From Streptomyces sp. NBC_01314 (lineage in GTDB: Bacteria > Actinomycetota > Actinomycetes > Streptomycetales > Streptomycetaceae), in NCBI RefSeq assembly GCF_041435215.1, contig NZ_CP108394.1, positions 8,122,001-8,186,000 of the forward strand: a stretch of DNA of 64,000 bases, given 5' to 3'. Both the position numbers and the translations under genes were made by a program. The notes under the pieces are model-generated. The model was not told the origin of the DNA, did no database searches, and saw nothing but the letters and a program-made list of their open reading frames with translations. This document shows, one piece after another, positions 51,324 to 59,565 of the stretch. Each line of letters opens with the position of its first letter. Positions within the stretch are counted from its first letter, which is position 1.

Positions 51324-52373
51324 ATGGCGCAGGCGTACATGACGGAGACGGGCGGCGGCGGCACGGGTCAGGGCCCCGAACAATCCCGGCTTCGGCGCCT
51401 GCTGAGCCGCCTCTTCGGCGGCTGGAGAGAGGATCGGCGGATCTGGCGGCGCGGCATCGTCCTCGCCGTTCTCGCGGGCCTCGTCGCGCTGTTGATGGTG
51501 CTGCACGCCCAGGTCCCGAACGCCGTCGGCAACCTCGGCAGCCTGACCGAGACGTTCCTGCCCTGGCTGGGCATCGCGATCCCGCTGCTGCTCATCCTCG
51601 CGCTGGTCCGTAGATCGGCGACCGCGCTCATCGCGCTCCTGGTGCCCACGGTCGTCTGGCTGAACCTCTTCGGCGGGCTGGTCACCAGTAAGACGGGCAG
51701 CGGCGGTGACTTCACCGTCGTCACCCACAACGTGAACGCGGACAACGCCGACCCGTCCGGCACGGCCGACGAGGTCGCCGGCTCCGGCGCGGACGTGGTG
51801 GCGCTGGAGGAACTGACCGAGAACGCGATGCCGGTGTACGAGAAGGCGCTGGCGGCGACGTACCCGTACCACGAGGTCGTCGGCACCGTCGGGCTGTGGA
51901 GCAAGTACCGAATGAGTGACACCAAGGCCGTCGACATCAAGCTCGGCTGGGAGCGCGCGATGCGTTCGACGGTGGCGACGCCGGACGGGCCGGTCGCCGT
52001 GTACGTCGCCCATCTGCCCTCGGTACGGGTCAAGCTGGAGGCCGGGTTCACCGCGCGCCAGCGCGACAAGAGCGCCAACGCACTCGGCGAGGCCATCGCC
52101 GACGAGCCGATCCAGCAGGTCGCCCTCCTCGGCGACCTCAACGGCACCATGAACGACCGCGCCCTGAACGCCGTCACCGCCCAGATGCGCTCCACCCAGG
52201 GCGCGGCGGGCAGCGGCTTCGGCTTCAGCTGGCCCGCGTCGTTCCCGATGGCCCGTATCGACCAGATCATGGTCCGGGGCATGGAACCCACGGCCTCCTG
52301 GACCCTTCCGGAGACGGGCAGCGACCATCTGCCGGTGGCGGCGCGGGTGACGATCGACACGTCCGGGAGCTGA
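51324..52373 (+). CDS. Membrane-anchored endonuclease/exonuclease/phosphatase (EEP) protein
   Basis: 349 residues from ATG 51324 with GAGGA upstream. Three N-terminal helices (about 38-110: GIVLAVLAGLVALLMVLH, FLPWLGIAIPLLLILALV, ATALIALLVPTVVWLNLFGG) then an extracytoplasmic EEP domain: VVTHNVNADNAD (Asn), VVALEELTEN (Glu), VYVAHLPSV (His), LLGDLNGTMNDR (Asp/Asn) and GSDHLPVAARV (His). Such proteins may cleave phosphodiesters in lipids or DNA outside the cell; activity here is inferred. Confidence 0.9.
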   Translation: MAQAYMTETGGGGTGQGPEQSRLRRLLSRLFGGWREDRRIWRRGIVLAVLAGLVALLMVLHAQVPNAVGNLGSLTETFLPWLGIAIPLLLILALVRRSATALIALLVPTVVWLNLFGGLVTSKTGSGGDFTVVTHNVNADNADPSGTADEVAGSGADVVALEELTENAMPVYEKALAATYPYHEVVGTVGLWSKYRMSDTKAVDIKLGWERAMRSTVATPDGPVAVYVAHLPSVRVKLEAGFTARQRDKSANALGEAIADEPIQQVALLGDLNGTMNDRALNAVTAQMRSTQGAAGSGFGFSWPASFPMARIDQIMVRGMEPTASWTLPETGSDHLPVAARVTIDTSGS

Positions 52374-52523
52374 CGGCGCTGGTGGGACGGTCGGGGGCGC
52401 GGAGGGGACAGGGTCCGGGTTCGAGTTTGTTCCGTCGGTGAACTTACGATGGGAACCCGAATCCGATTCCCCTCCTCCTGCCCTCCTCCTGCCCTCCCGC
52501 TGTCATTGAAAGGTCTCTCCGCC

Positions 52524-53747
52524 ATGCCCTTGGCCCTGCTCGCTCTCGCCGTAGGCGCCTTCGGAATCGGCACGACCGAGTTCGTCATCATGGGCCTCCT
52601 TCCCGAGGTCGCGGCCGACCTCGGCATCTCGATCCCCGCCGCCGGCCACCTCGTCTCGGCGTACGCGCTGGGTGTCGTCATCGGCGCCCCGCTGCTCGCC
52701 GCGGTCACGGCCCGGCTGCCCCGCCGCAAGGTCCTGATCGGGCTGATGGTCCTCTTCGTCGTCGGAAACGCGCTCTCCGCCCTCGCCCCCGACGAGCACT
52801 GGCTGCTCGCCGCCCGCTTCCTCAGCGGTCTGCCGCACGGCGCCTTCTTCGGCGTGGGCGCCGTAGTCGCCACCACCCTCGTGGCACCCGAGCGCAAGGC
52901 CCGCTCGGTCTCGCTGATGTTCCTGGGCCTGACGATCGCCAACGTCGCCGGCGTACCGGCCGCGACCCTCGTGGGCCAGGACTTCGGCTGGCGGATCACC
53001 TTCCTCGGCGTGAGCGCGATCGGCCTGGCGGCCATCGCCTCCCTGGCGCTGCTGCTCCCGCACGACCGCGCGGCCGCCCCGACGGCCGGCCTGCGCGGCG
53101 AACTGGGTGCCCTGCGCTCGCTCCCCGTCTGGCTCGCCCTCGGCACGACCGTCGCCGGCTTCGGGGCCCTCTTCTCCGCCTACAGCTACATCACGCCGAT
53201 GCTCACGGACTCCGCCGGGTACGCCGGGACCAGCGTGACCCTGCTGCTCGCGCTGTTCGGCGTGGGGGCGACCATCGGCAACCTGGCCGGCGGCCGCCTC
53301 GCGGACCGCTCCCTGCGAGGCACGCTGTTCGGCGGCCTGGCGTCACTGATCCTCGTCCTGGCCCTGTTCCCGGTCCTGATGTCCGCCCAGTGGAGCGCCG
53401 CCCTGGCCGTCCTGCTCCTCGGCGTCGCCGCCTTCGCCACCGGCTCGCCCCTCCAGCTGATGGTCATGGAGAAGGCCGCCACCGCCCCCTCCCTCGCCTC
53501 CTCCGCCAACCAGGCCGCCTTCAACCTCGCGAACGCCGGCGGCGCCTGGATCGGCGGCCTCGCCCTGACGGCCGGCCTCGGCGCGACGGCCCCGGCGACC
53601 GTGGGCGCGGGCCTCGCGGTGATCGGCCTGGCGGTCGCGGGCGTGGCTTACGCGGTCGACACCCGCCGGGCGCCCGTCACCACGCCGCAGCGCGGGCGTG
53701 TGGTGGCGTCCCACGTGCCGGGGGAGTCGGAGACGGTTCGCGTCTGA
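52524..53747 (+). CDS. MFS transporter, AraJ/Cml-type (12 helices)
   Basis: 407 residues from ATG 52524 (AAAGG upstream); the open frame to 52449 is an artefact of the GCCCTCCTCCT repeat. Helix 1 LAVGAFGIGTTEFVIMGLLP is the signature of the drug-efflux group that includes AraJ, Cmx and NepI. It carries GLPHGAFFGVGAVVATTLV and GGRLADRSLRGTLFGG. Substrates are drugs, sugars or nucleosides; unknown here. Confidence 0.9.
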   Translation: MPLALLALAVGAFGIGTTEFVIMGLLPEVAADLGISIPAAGHLVSAYALGVVIGAPLLAAVTARLPRRKVLIGLMVLFVVGNALSALAPDEHWLLAARFLSGLPHGAFFGVGAVVATTLVAPERKARSVSLMFLGLTIANVAGVPAATLVGQDFGWRITFLGVSAIGLAAIASLALLLPHDRAAAPTAGLRGELGALRSLPVWLALGTTVAGFGALFSAYSYITPMLTDSAGYAGTSVTLLLALFGVGATIGNLAGGRLADRSLRGTLFGGLASLILVLALFPVLMSAQWSAALAVLLLGVAAFATGSPLQLMVMEKAATAPSLASSANQAAFNLANAGGAWIGGLALTAGLGATAPATVGAGLAVIGLAVAGVAYAVDTRRAPVTTPQRGRVVASHVPGESETVRV

Positions 53748-53787
53748 AGCGGGCGACCCCCTCCGAGCCATAAGGCGCCGGAGGGGG

Positions 53788-53851
53788 CGAAGGGGCACAG
53801 CCCCTGAGCTGAGGGGGAGGGACGGGTAGGGGCGGCGGGGGCGAAAGAACC
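53788..53851. repeat. Type B dispersed repeat, copy 2
   Basis: CGAAGGGGCACAGCCCCTGA, then GGGAGGGACGGGTAGGGGCG and CGGGGGCGAAAGAAC; the same element as 43071-43129 in the SARP gene. Between the convergent MFS and nadE genes; its GGGGC..GCCCC arms form a hairpin that may end both transcripts. Confidence 0.8.
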
Positions 53852-53857
53852 CGGCAC

Positions 53858-55612
53858 CTACGCCTGCTCGCGCCACCGGTTCGTGATCGGCAGCCGCCGG
53901 TCCTTCCCGAACCCCTTCGGCGAGATCTTCGTCCCCGGCGGGTACTGCCGCCGCTTGTACTCGGCCGTGTCGACCATGCGGAGCGTCTTGACGACCAGCT
54001 CGCGGTCGAACCCGGCGGCGACGATCGCGTCGGCGCCCTGGTCGCGGTCGACGTAGAGCTCCAGGATCGCGTCCAGGACGGGATAGTCCGGCAGGGAGTC
54101 GGTGTCGACCTGCCCGGGACGGAGTTCCGCGCTCGGCGGCTTGGAGATGGAGTTCTCCGGGATCGGCGGGGTCTGGCCGCGCTCCGCCGCCGCCCGGTTG
54201 CGCCACTCGGCGAGGCGGAAGATCGACGTCTTGTACACGTCCTTGATGGGGCCGTACGCGCCCACCGAGTCGCCGTACAGCGTCGAGTACCCCACCGCCA
54301 GCTCCGACTTGTTGCCGGGCGCGAGGACGATGTGGCCCTCCTGGTTGGAGATCGCCATGAGGAGCGTGCCGCGCAGGCGCGACTGGAGGTTCTCCTCGGC
54401 CAGGCCCGTCAGCTCGGTCGAAGCCATGTACGCGTCGAACATCGGCGCGATCGGCACCGTACGGAAGTTGAGGCCCGTCCGGCGCGCCAGCTCCGCCGCG
54501 TCGCCCTCGGAGTGGTCCGACGAGTACTTCGACGGCATGGACACGCCGTACACGTTCTGCGCGCCCAGCGCGTCGCACGCGAGCGCCGCGACCAGCGCCG
54601 AGTCGATACCGCCGGACAGACCGATCAGGACGGACCGGAAGCCGTTCTTCGCGGCGTACGCCCGCAGTCCGACCACCAGCGCCGAGTACACCTCCTCGTC
54701 GTCGTCGAGACGCTCCGCGTATCCGCCGGCCAGCTCCGGCTCGTACGCGGGCAGCGGCTCCTCGGAGATGACGAGGCGGTCGATGCGCAGCCCGTCGTCG
54801 ACGACACCCGTCACGGGGTCGGCGGCGGCCCTGGGGAGGTCCAGATCGAGGACGACGCACCCCTCCGCGAACTGCGGCGCCCGCGCGACGACTTCGCCGT
54901 TCTTGTCGACGACGATCGAGTCGCCGTCGAAGACCAGCTCGTCCTGCCCGCCGATCATCGCCAGGTACGCGGTCGTGCAGCCGGCCTCCTGGGCGCGCTT
55001 GCGGACCAGTTCGAGGCGGGTGTCGTCCTTGTCGCGCTCGTACGGCGAGGCGTTGACGGAGAGCAGCAGTCCGGCGCCGGCGGACCGGGCCGCCGGGACA
55101 CGGCCGCCGTCCTGCCAGAGGTCCTCGCAGATGGCGAGGGCGATGTCGACGCCGTGCAGCCGTACGACGGGCATGGTGTCGCCGGGCACGAAGTAGCGGA
55201 ACTCGTCGAACACGCCGTAGTTGGGGAGGTGGTGCTTGGCGTAGGTGAGCGCCACCTCGCCCCGGTACAGCACCGCCCCGGCGTTGCGCGGGGCGCCCGC
55301 CGGCTGGCCGAACCTCGGCGAGGCGGACTCGGAACGGTCGAGGTAACCGAGGACCACCGGCAACTCCCCGAAACCCTCCTCGGTGAGCCGCGCGGCGAGC
55401 GCCTTCAGCGCGGAGCGGGAGGCCTCCACGAAGGACTGGCGCAGCGCCAGGTCCTCGACGGGATACCCGGTCAGCACCATCTCGGGGAACGCCACCAGAT
55501 GCGCTCCCTGCTCGGCGGAGTGCCGGGTCCAGCGGACCACCGCCTCGGCGTTCCCGGCGATGTCGCCGACCGTCGAGTCGATCTGATTCAAAGCGAGACG
55601 AAGTTGAGGCAC
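53858..55612 (-). CDS. nadE: Glutamine-dependent NAD+ synthetase
   Basis: 584 residues from GTG 55612 (VPQLRLALNQIDSTVGD); the frame is open to 55663. N-terminal carbon-nitrogen hydrolase domain with Glu (LVAFPEMVLTGYP), Lys (LTYAKHHLPNYGVFDE) and Cys (LAICEDLWQDGGR), then the NAD synthetase domain with SGGIDS in LIGLSGGIDSALVAALA and APGNKSELAVGYSTLYGDSV. It amidates nicotinic acid adenine dinucleotide with glutamine. The length matches the bacterial glutaminase-fused form. Confidence 0.95.
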   Translation of the reverse strand: MPQLRLALNQIDSTVGDIAGNAEAVVRWTRHSAEQGAHLVAFPEMVLTGYPVEDLALRQSFVEASRSALKALAARLTEEGFGELPVVLGYLDRSESASPRFGQPAGAPRNAGAVLYRGEVALTYAKHHLPNYGVFDEFRYFVPGDTMPVVRLHGVDIALAICEDLWQDGGRVPAARSAGAGLLLSVNASPYERDKDDTRLELVRKRAQEAGCTTAYLAMIGGQDELVFDGDSIVVDKNGEVVARAPQFAEGCVVLDLDLPRAAADPVTGVVDDGLRIDRLVISEEPLPAYEPELAGGYAERLDDDEEVYSALVVGLRAYAAKNGFRSVLIGLSGGIDSALVAALACDALGAQNVYGVSMPSKYSSDHSEGDAAELARRTGLNFRTVPIAPMFDAYMASTELTGLAEENLQSRLRGTLLMAISNQEGHIVLAPGNKSELAVGYSTLYGDSVGAYGPIKDVYKTSIFRLAEWRNRAAAERGQTPPIPENSISKPPSAELRPGQVDTDSLPDYPVLDAILELYVDRDQGADAIVAAGFDRELVVKTLRMVDTAEYKRRQYPPGTKISPKGFGKDRRLPITNRWREQA

Positions 55613-55648
55613 GGCGCCCAGTGTAATCGTCAATGCGACGCAATGGGG

Positions 55649-55680
55649 TGTGGGGCGCCCCACGTTTGCGGCGCCCCACA
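55649..55680 (-). terminator. Terminator after the sedolisin gene
   Basis: 11-bp perfect stem TGTGGGGCGCC (55649-55659) with 55670-55680, 10-nt loop, 17 bp after the protease stop (55697, minus strand) and upstream of nadE. Confidence 0.75.
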
Positions 55681-55696
55681 GATCCTCCCGTGATCT

Positions 55697-57625
55697 CTAC
55701 CGGCGGTACGACTCCACATAACCCGGGGCGGGCGATCCCACCCCGGTCACGTCGTCGTACCCGCGCACGGCGTGCAGCGAGCTGTCGGCGCCCAGGGTGC
55801 GTACGGAGGTGGCGAGCCCGTCGGCCGTGTCGTAGCCGTTGACGAAGTCGACACGGGCCACCGCGAGCCCGGGGCCGCCCGTCGGATCGTCGGTGACATC
55901 GTGGAAGACCCTGGCGCCGTACGACGGCGAGGCGTACCGGGCGTAGATCGCCGGGTTGGCGAAGCCCAGCGGACGGCCGCCGTGCGCCTCCTGGGCCAGT
56001 GCCTGGACGCCTGCGACGACCGGCGCGGCGAGCGAGGTGCCGCCGATCCGGTACTCGCCGTACGCCTGCCCGCCCTCGGGCAGGGTCTGCGTCTGCCCGA
56101 CCAGGAACCCGGTGTTCGGGTCGGCGATCGCCGAGATGTCCGGCACCGTACGCATCGGCGCGCCCCCGTTCGCCGTCGCGAGCGCCGTCGGCACGAGACC
56201 CCGCTGGTAGAAGGGCTGCGGCACGGTCCGGCTGGTCCCGCCGCCCGCGCCGGACGTGAAGGCGCCGGGGAAGCCCGTCCAGCTCTCGCCGTCGTCGGAC
56301 AGCGTGGCCTTCAGCGTGCCCCAGCCGGTCTCCCACAGATACGAGTCGCCCTTGCCGACCGCCAGCGACGTACCGCCGACCGCCGTCACCCACGCCGAGT
56401 TCGCCGGCGTGTCCACCTGCTTGGTCCCCGTGTTCGCGACCTCGTCGCCGTTGTCCCCGGAGGAGAAGTAGAAGCCGATGCCCTCGACCGCGCCCAGCTG
56501 GAACACCTGGTCGTAGGCGGCGGCGAGGTCCGGGGTCTGGTTGGCCTCGATGTCGCCCCAGGAGTTGGAGACGATGTCGGCGAGACGCCCGTCGACGATC
56601 TTCCCGAGCGAGTCGATCAGGTCGTCGTCGTGGCAGGACGCGGCTCCGACGTACACGATGTCGGAGGCGGGCGCGACCGCGTGCACGGCCTCCACGTCGA
56701 GGGTCTCCTCGCCGTACCAGCCGGACGCGGAGCACTCCTTGGTCGCCGTGTACTTCTTCGGCAGCACCTGCCGCAACTGCCCGCCCCGGTAGGCCGCGTC
56801 ACCGTGCTTCCCGGCGTACGTGGCCGCGTCCGACGCGATCGTCGGCGAGGCGTACGCGTCCGTGATCGCGACCCGCACCCCCTTGCCCGTACGGCTCCCG
56901 GCCCCGTACGCCGCCCGCAGCTGTCCGCCCGTGTATCCCCGCACCGCGTACGGGATCTTCGTGCCGTAGGCGTCGGGCAGGGTGCTCGCGGTCTTCGAGC
57001 CGTAGGAGGAGGAGAAGGGCCCCGCGTTGCGGAACACCGTGTCCGGCGGGGGAAGCTGGTCGTCGTGGGTGGCCACGTGCGGGGCGGTGTCCAGGCCGGT
57101 GACGGTCAGCACGGCCCCGTTCAGACCGGCGGGCGCGGAGGCCGTCTTCGCCGGGGCGCGGTACGTGTGGCCGTCCTTGCGGTAGTTGTGCAGCTGCGTG
57201 CCGAACGCCCGCTCGGCGTCGGTCACTTCACCCGTCACCGAGATGTAGTGCCGGTTCGTGCCGGTGACGGTGAGCCCGGCGTCCTTGAGCCATGTCCGCA
57301 CCGCCGCCACCTGCGCCGCGGTCGCCCCGAAGCGCGCCCGCGTCCGCGCGGCGCTCAGGAACTTCCCGTACGACGTCGACGACGGGTCGGACACGGCCTT
57401 GGCGTACGCCGCCAGTCCGGCCGCGTCCCGGCCGGCCAGATAGACACGGGCGGACACCCGGGAGCCGTCGGCGGCGGCACCCGCGTCGGCCCCGGCCGTC
57501 GCCCACGCCGGTCTGGTCCCCAGCAGTGTGTCCCGGCCCGGGTCGGTCGAGGCATGGGCCACGGGTGTGCCCAGCGCCAGCGCGCCGGCGAGCAGCACGG
57601 CCCCTGTGGACCTCTTGGATCTCAT
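55697..57625 (-). CDS. Secreted S53 (sedolisin/kumamolisin) serine-carboxyl protease
   Basis: 642 residues. Signal peptide MRSKRSTGAVLLAGALALGT cleaved near AHA-STD, pro-kumamolisin activation domain (about 40-190, with SSTSYGKFLSAARTRARFGA), then the catalytic domain: Glu-Asp dyad in YGEETLDVEAVHAVAP, oxyanion Asp in SNSWGD, Ser in RIGGTSLAAPVVAGVQ and Ca ligands in FHDVTDDPTGGPG. Works at low pH outside the cell. The downstream 3' end carries a terminator; no inhibitor or partner gene is adjacent. Confidence 0.94.
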   Translation of the reverse strand: MRSKRSTGAVLLAGALALGTPVAHASTDPGRDTLLGTRPAWATAGADAGAAADGSRVSARVYLAGRDAAGLAAYAKAVSDPSSTSYGKFLSAARTRARFGATAAQVAAVRTWLKDAGLTVTGTNRHYISVTGEVTDAERAFGTQLHNYRKDGHTYRAPAKTASAPAGLNGAVLTVTGLDTAPHVATHDDQLPPPDTVFRNAGPFSSSYGSKTASTLPDAYGTKIPYAVRGYTGGQLRAAYGAGSRTGKGVRVAITDAYASPTIASDAATYAGKHGDAAYRGGQLRQVLPKKYTATKECSASGWYGEETLDVEAVHAVAPASDIVYVGAASCHDDDLIDSLGKIVDGRLADIVSNSWGDIEANQTPDLAAAYDQVFQLGAVEGIGFYFSSGDNGDEVANTGTKQVDTPANSAWVTAVGGTSLAVGKGDSYLWETGWGTLKATLSDDGESWTGFPGAFTSGAGGGTSRTVPQPFYQRGLVPTALATANGGAPMRTVPDISAIADPNTGFLVGQTQTLPEGGQAYGEYRIGGTSLAAPVVAGVQALAQEAHGGRPLGFANPAIYARYASPSYGARVFHDVTDDPTGGPGLAVARVDFVNGYDTADGLATSVRTLGADSSLHAVRGYDDVTGVGSPAPGYVESYRR

Positions 57626-57852
57626 GGGAAGGAACCCCCTGGAATGCGGTTCGTCGCGAGTGGATCACCCAACGGTGGTCACTCTCGCGATGAACCGTTC
57701 ATGCCAGGGAATGGTGGCGGGCAGGGCTGGGCCAAGAACCCCCCAAGCGAACGTATGGAAGCGTACGGAAGCCCCAAGGAACCGTGTGCGCAAGGGAATT
57801 GCGGCATACGTCCCTGGGGCTTCGGGGATGACCGGTCACCTCGACCCGAGGG

Positions 57853-58473
57853 CTACCTCGGCGCGGCTCCCCGGTCCTTGAGCATGCCCGTCATCAACGA
57901 GATCTCGGACTCCTGGGCGTTGACCATGCCCTGCGCGAGCTTCTTCTCCACGCCGACCGCGCACTTGGAGACACAGCCCTCCGCCATGTGGACGCCGCCC
58001 TTGTGATGGTCGGTCATCAACTGCAGGAAGAAGATCTCGGCCTGCTTGCCGTTGAGCTTGCCGAGCTTCTCCATCTCGGCATTGGTGGCCATGCCCGGCA
58101 TCAGCGAACCGTCCTCGCCGGAGGCCATCCCGCCCATGCCCATCCAGGCCATCGGCTCCTGCGACGACACCTTCGGCAGGCCCCACAGATCGAGCCAGCC
58201 GATCATCATGCCGCGCTGGTTGGCCTGCGTCTGCGCGATGTCGTACGCGAGCCGCCGGACCTCCTCGTCGTCCGTCCGGTCGCGCACGATGTACGACATC
58301 TCGACGGCCTGCTGGTGATGGACGGCCATGTCCCGGGCGAACCCCGCGTCGGCGGAGTCGGCGGCGGGGGCCTTCAGCCCGGACTCGTCGCCGTCGGCGA
58401 CCGCGTAAGTGATCGCCCCGGCCGCGACGAGCACCGCCGCGGCCCCGGAGGCGATCCAACCGATGTGCTTCAT
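57853..58473 (-). CDS. DUF305 protein, membrane-anchored, Met/His-rich
   Basis: 206 residues from ATG 58473 (the GTG at 58482 is an alternative). One N-terminal transmembrane segment (IGWIASGAAAVLVAAGAITY) and a ferritin-like four-helix DUF305 domain with HHQQAVEM and DHHKGGVHMAEG, plus the Met-rich stretch AWMGMGGMASGEDGSLMPGM. Such motifs suggest copper or other metal binding at the cell surface. Gene pairs with the DUF3105 gene (27-bp gap), a common pairing in actinobacteria. Function is unproven. Confidence 0.88.
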   Translation of the reverse strand: MKHIGWIASGAAAVLVAAGAITYAVADGDESGLKAPAADSADAGFARDMAVHHQQAVEMSYIVRDRTDDEEVRRLAYDIAQTQANQRGMMIGWLDLWGLPKVSSQEPMAWMGMGGMASGEDGSLMPGMATNAEMEKLGKLNGKQAEIFFLQLMTDHHKGGVHMAEGCVSKCAVGVEKKLAQGMVNAQESEISLMTGMLKDRGAAPR

Positions 58474-58500
58474 GTTTCCCACTGTGCCAGGCCGCTGCCG

Positions 58501-59160
58501 CTAGGAGAGGCCGTTGGTGCAGGCGGCACCCGGCTCGGGAGTCTGCTCACCCTGGACGTACGCCTCGAAGAACTTGTCGACGTTCGGGTCCTTCGCACTC
58601 GTCACCGTGCGCTGGTGACCCCACGCGCTGAGCATGATGGGGTCCTTCTGGTCCTCGACCGGGCTCATCAGCGTGTACGGGGTCTTCTTGACCTTCTCCG
58701 CGAGCGCCTTCACGTCGGCCTCGGAGGCCTTGCCGTTGTACGAGACCCAGACCGCGCCGTGCTCCAGGGAGTGCACGGCGTTCTCGTTCTTGATCGCCTT
58801 GTCGTAGACGTCGCCGTTGCAGTTCTGCCAGACCGGGTTGTGGTCACCGCCCACCGGGGGCTCCATCGGGTACTTCACGGTCTTGGTGACGTGGTTCTGC
58901 GTGAGCTTGGTGCTCCAGGTCTTGACGCCGTCCGACCCGGTCTTCCACTTGCCCGTGGCCTTGGAGTCGCTCGCGGTGCTGCTGCTGTCGTCGGACTGCG
59001 AGCGGATCAGGACCGTCCCGCCCACGACGAGGCCGGTGACTATCAGCACGCTGGCGCCGATCGTGAGGATCCGGGTCCGGCGCTCATGGGAGCGCTCGGC
59101 ACGGCGCATCGCCTCGATGCGCGCCTTGCGGTCCCCGCTGCTGTTGGTCTTGGCGGCCAT
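58501..59160 (-). CDS. DUF3105 membrane protein
   Basis: 219 residues from ATG 59160, with AAGGA upstream. A basic head (RKARIEAMRRAERSHERRTR), one transmembrane helix (ILTIGASVLIVTGLVVGGTV) and an exported DUF3105 domain with YPMEPPVGGDHNPVWQNC, ENAVHSLEHGAVWVSYNG and a C-terminal GAACTNG. The conserved His and two Cys suggest metal or disulfide chemistry. First gene of the DUF3105-DUF305 pair; the frame continues upstream to 61035 but that part is antisense to glnA2 and not coding. Confidence 0.88.
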   Translation of the reverse strand: MAAKTNSSGDRKARIEAMRRAERSHERRTRILTIGASVLIVTGLVVGGTVLIRSQSDDSSSTASDSKATGKWKTGSDGVKTWSTKLTQNHVTKTVKYPMEPPVGGDHNPVWQNCNGDVYDKAIKNENAVHSLEHGAVWVSYNGKASEADVKALAEKVKKTPYTLMSPVEDQKDPIMLSAWGHQRTVTSAKDPNVDKFFEAYVQGEQTPEPGAACTNGLS

Positions 59161-59565
59161 GGGTGGTGTCCTTAGTGGGGGATGGGTCGGATGGGACGGT
59201 CGGATCAGCTGATCGTAAGTTGATCCGCTCCCTCTCGTAAACGAGGGATCCCGCCTCCCATGCTGCCCCCTCGGCACCCCGGCCCGCCCACGGAACGACA
59301 CGGGCGTTACGGATGTCGGCGCGAGCAGGCAAGATGGGCGGTAGAGCGGTTGAGCGGCGGAGCGAGCGGTACACCCCCACAGCGGGAGGTACACCTCGGG
59401 AGGTACACCCGCCGTATGCCGGGCGTTCGACTGGAGGTCGGTTTGCCGATCAAGGTGCGCAACGCGCATGAAATGGTGTTGTGGTGGGATGCTCAGGTGC
59501 CCGACCGCCTCCCGCGGCTCGGGAGCAAGGCGGCCTGACCAGCAAGGAATGGGTGGAAGCGGAAG
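59161..59565. other. 405-bp divergent intergenic region, DUF3105/glnA2
   Basis: Non-coding, holding both promoters. Features seen: a perfect 12-bp palindrome GATCAGCTGATC (59203-59214), the imperfect hairpin TCCCTCTCGTAAACGAGGGA (about 59231-59250) and the element GGGAGGTACACC twice (59384-59395, 59398-59409) with a third GGTACACC nearby. These may be operators; no regulator is assigned. Confidence 0.5.

Noticed and set aside
52400..52450. TTCGA-like loop GGTTCGAGT suggesting a tRNA T-arm
   Set aside because: No acceptor, D or anticodon stem can be folded around it.
53343..56735. 1130-codon minus-strand frame over nadE and neighbours
   Set aside because: Spans several genes in an alternative frame and has Arg/Gly-rich composition; the nadE frame is clearly right.
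59260..59538. 92-codon frame upstream of glnA2
   Set aside because: No Shine-Dalgarno, no family and atypical codon use; probably the glnA2 leader.
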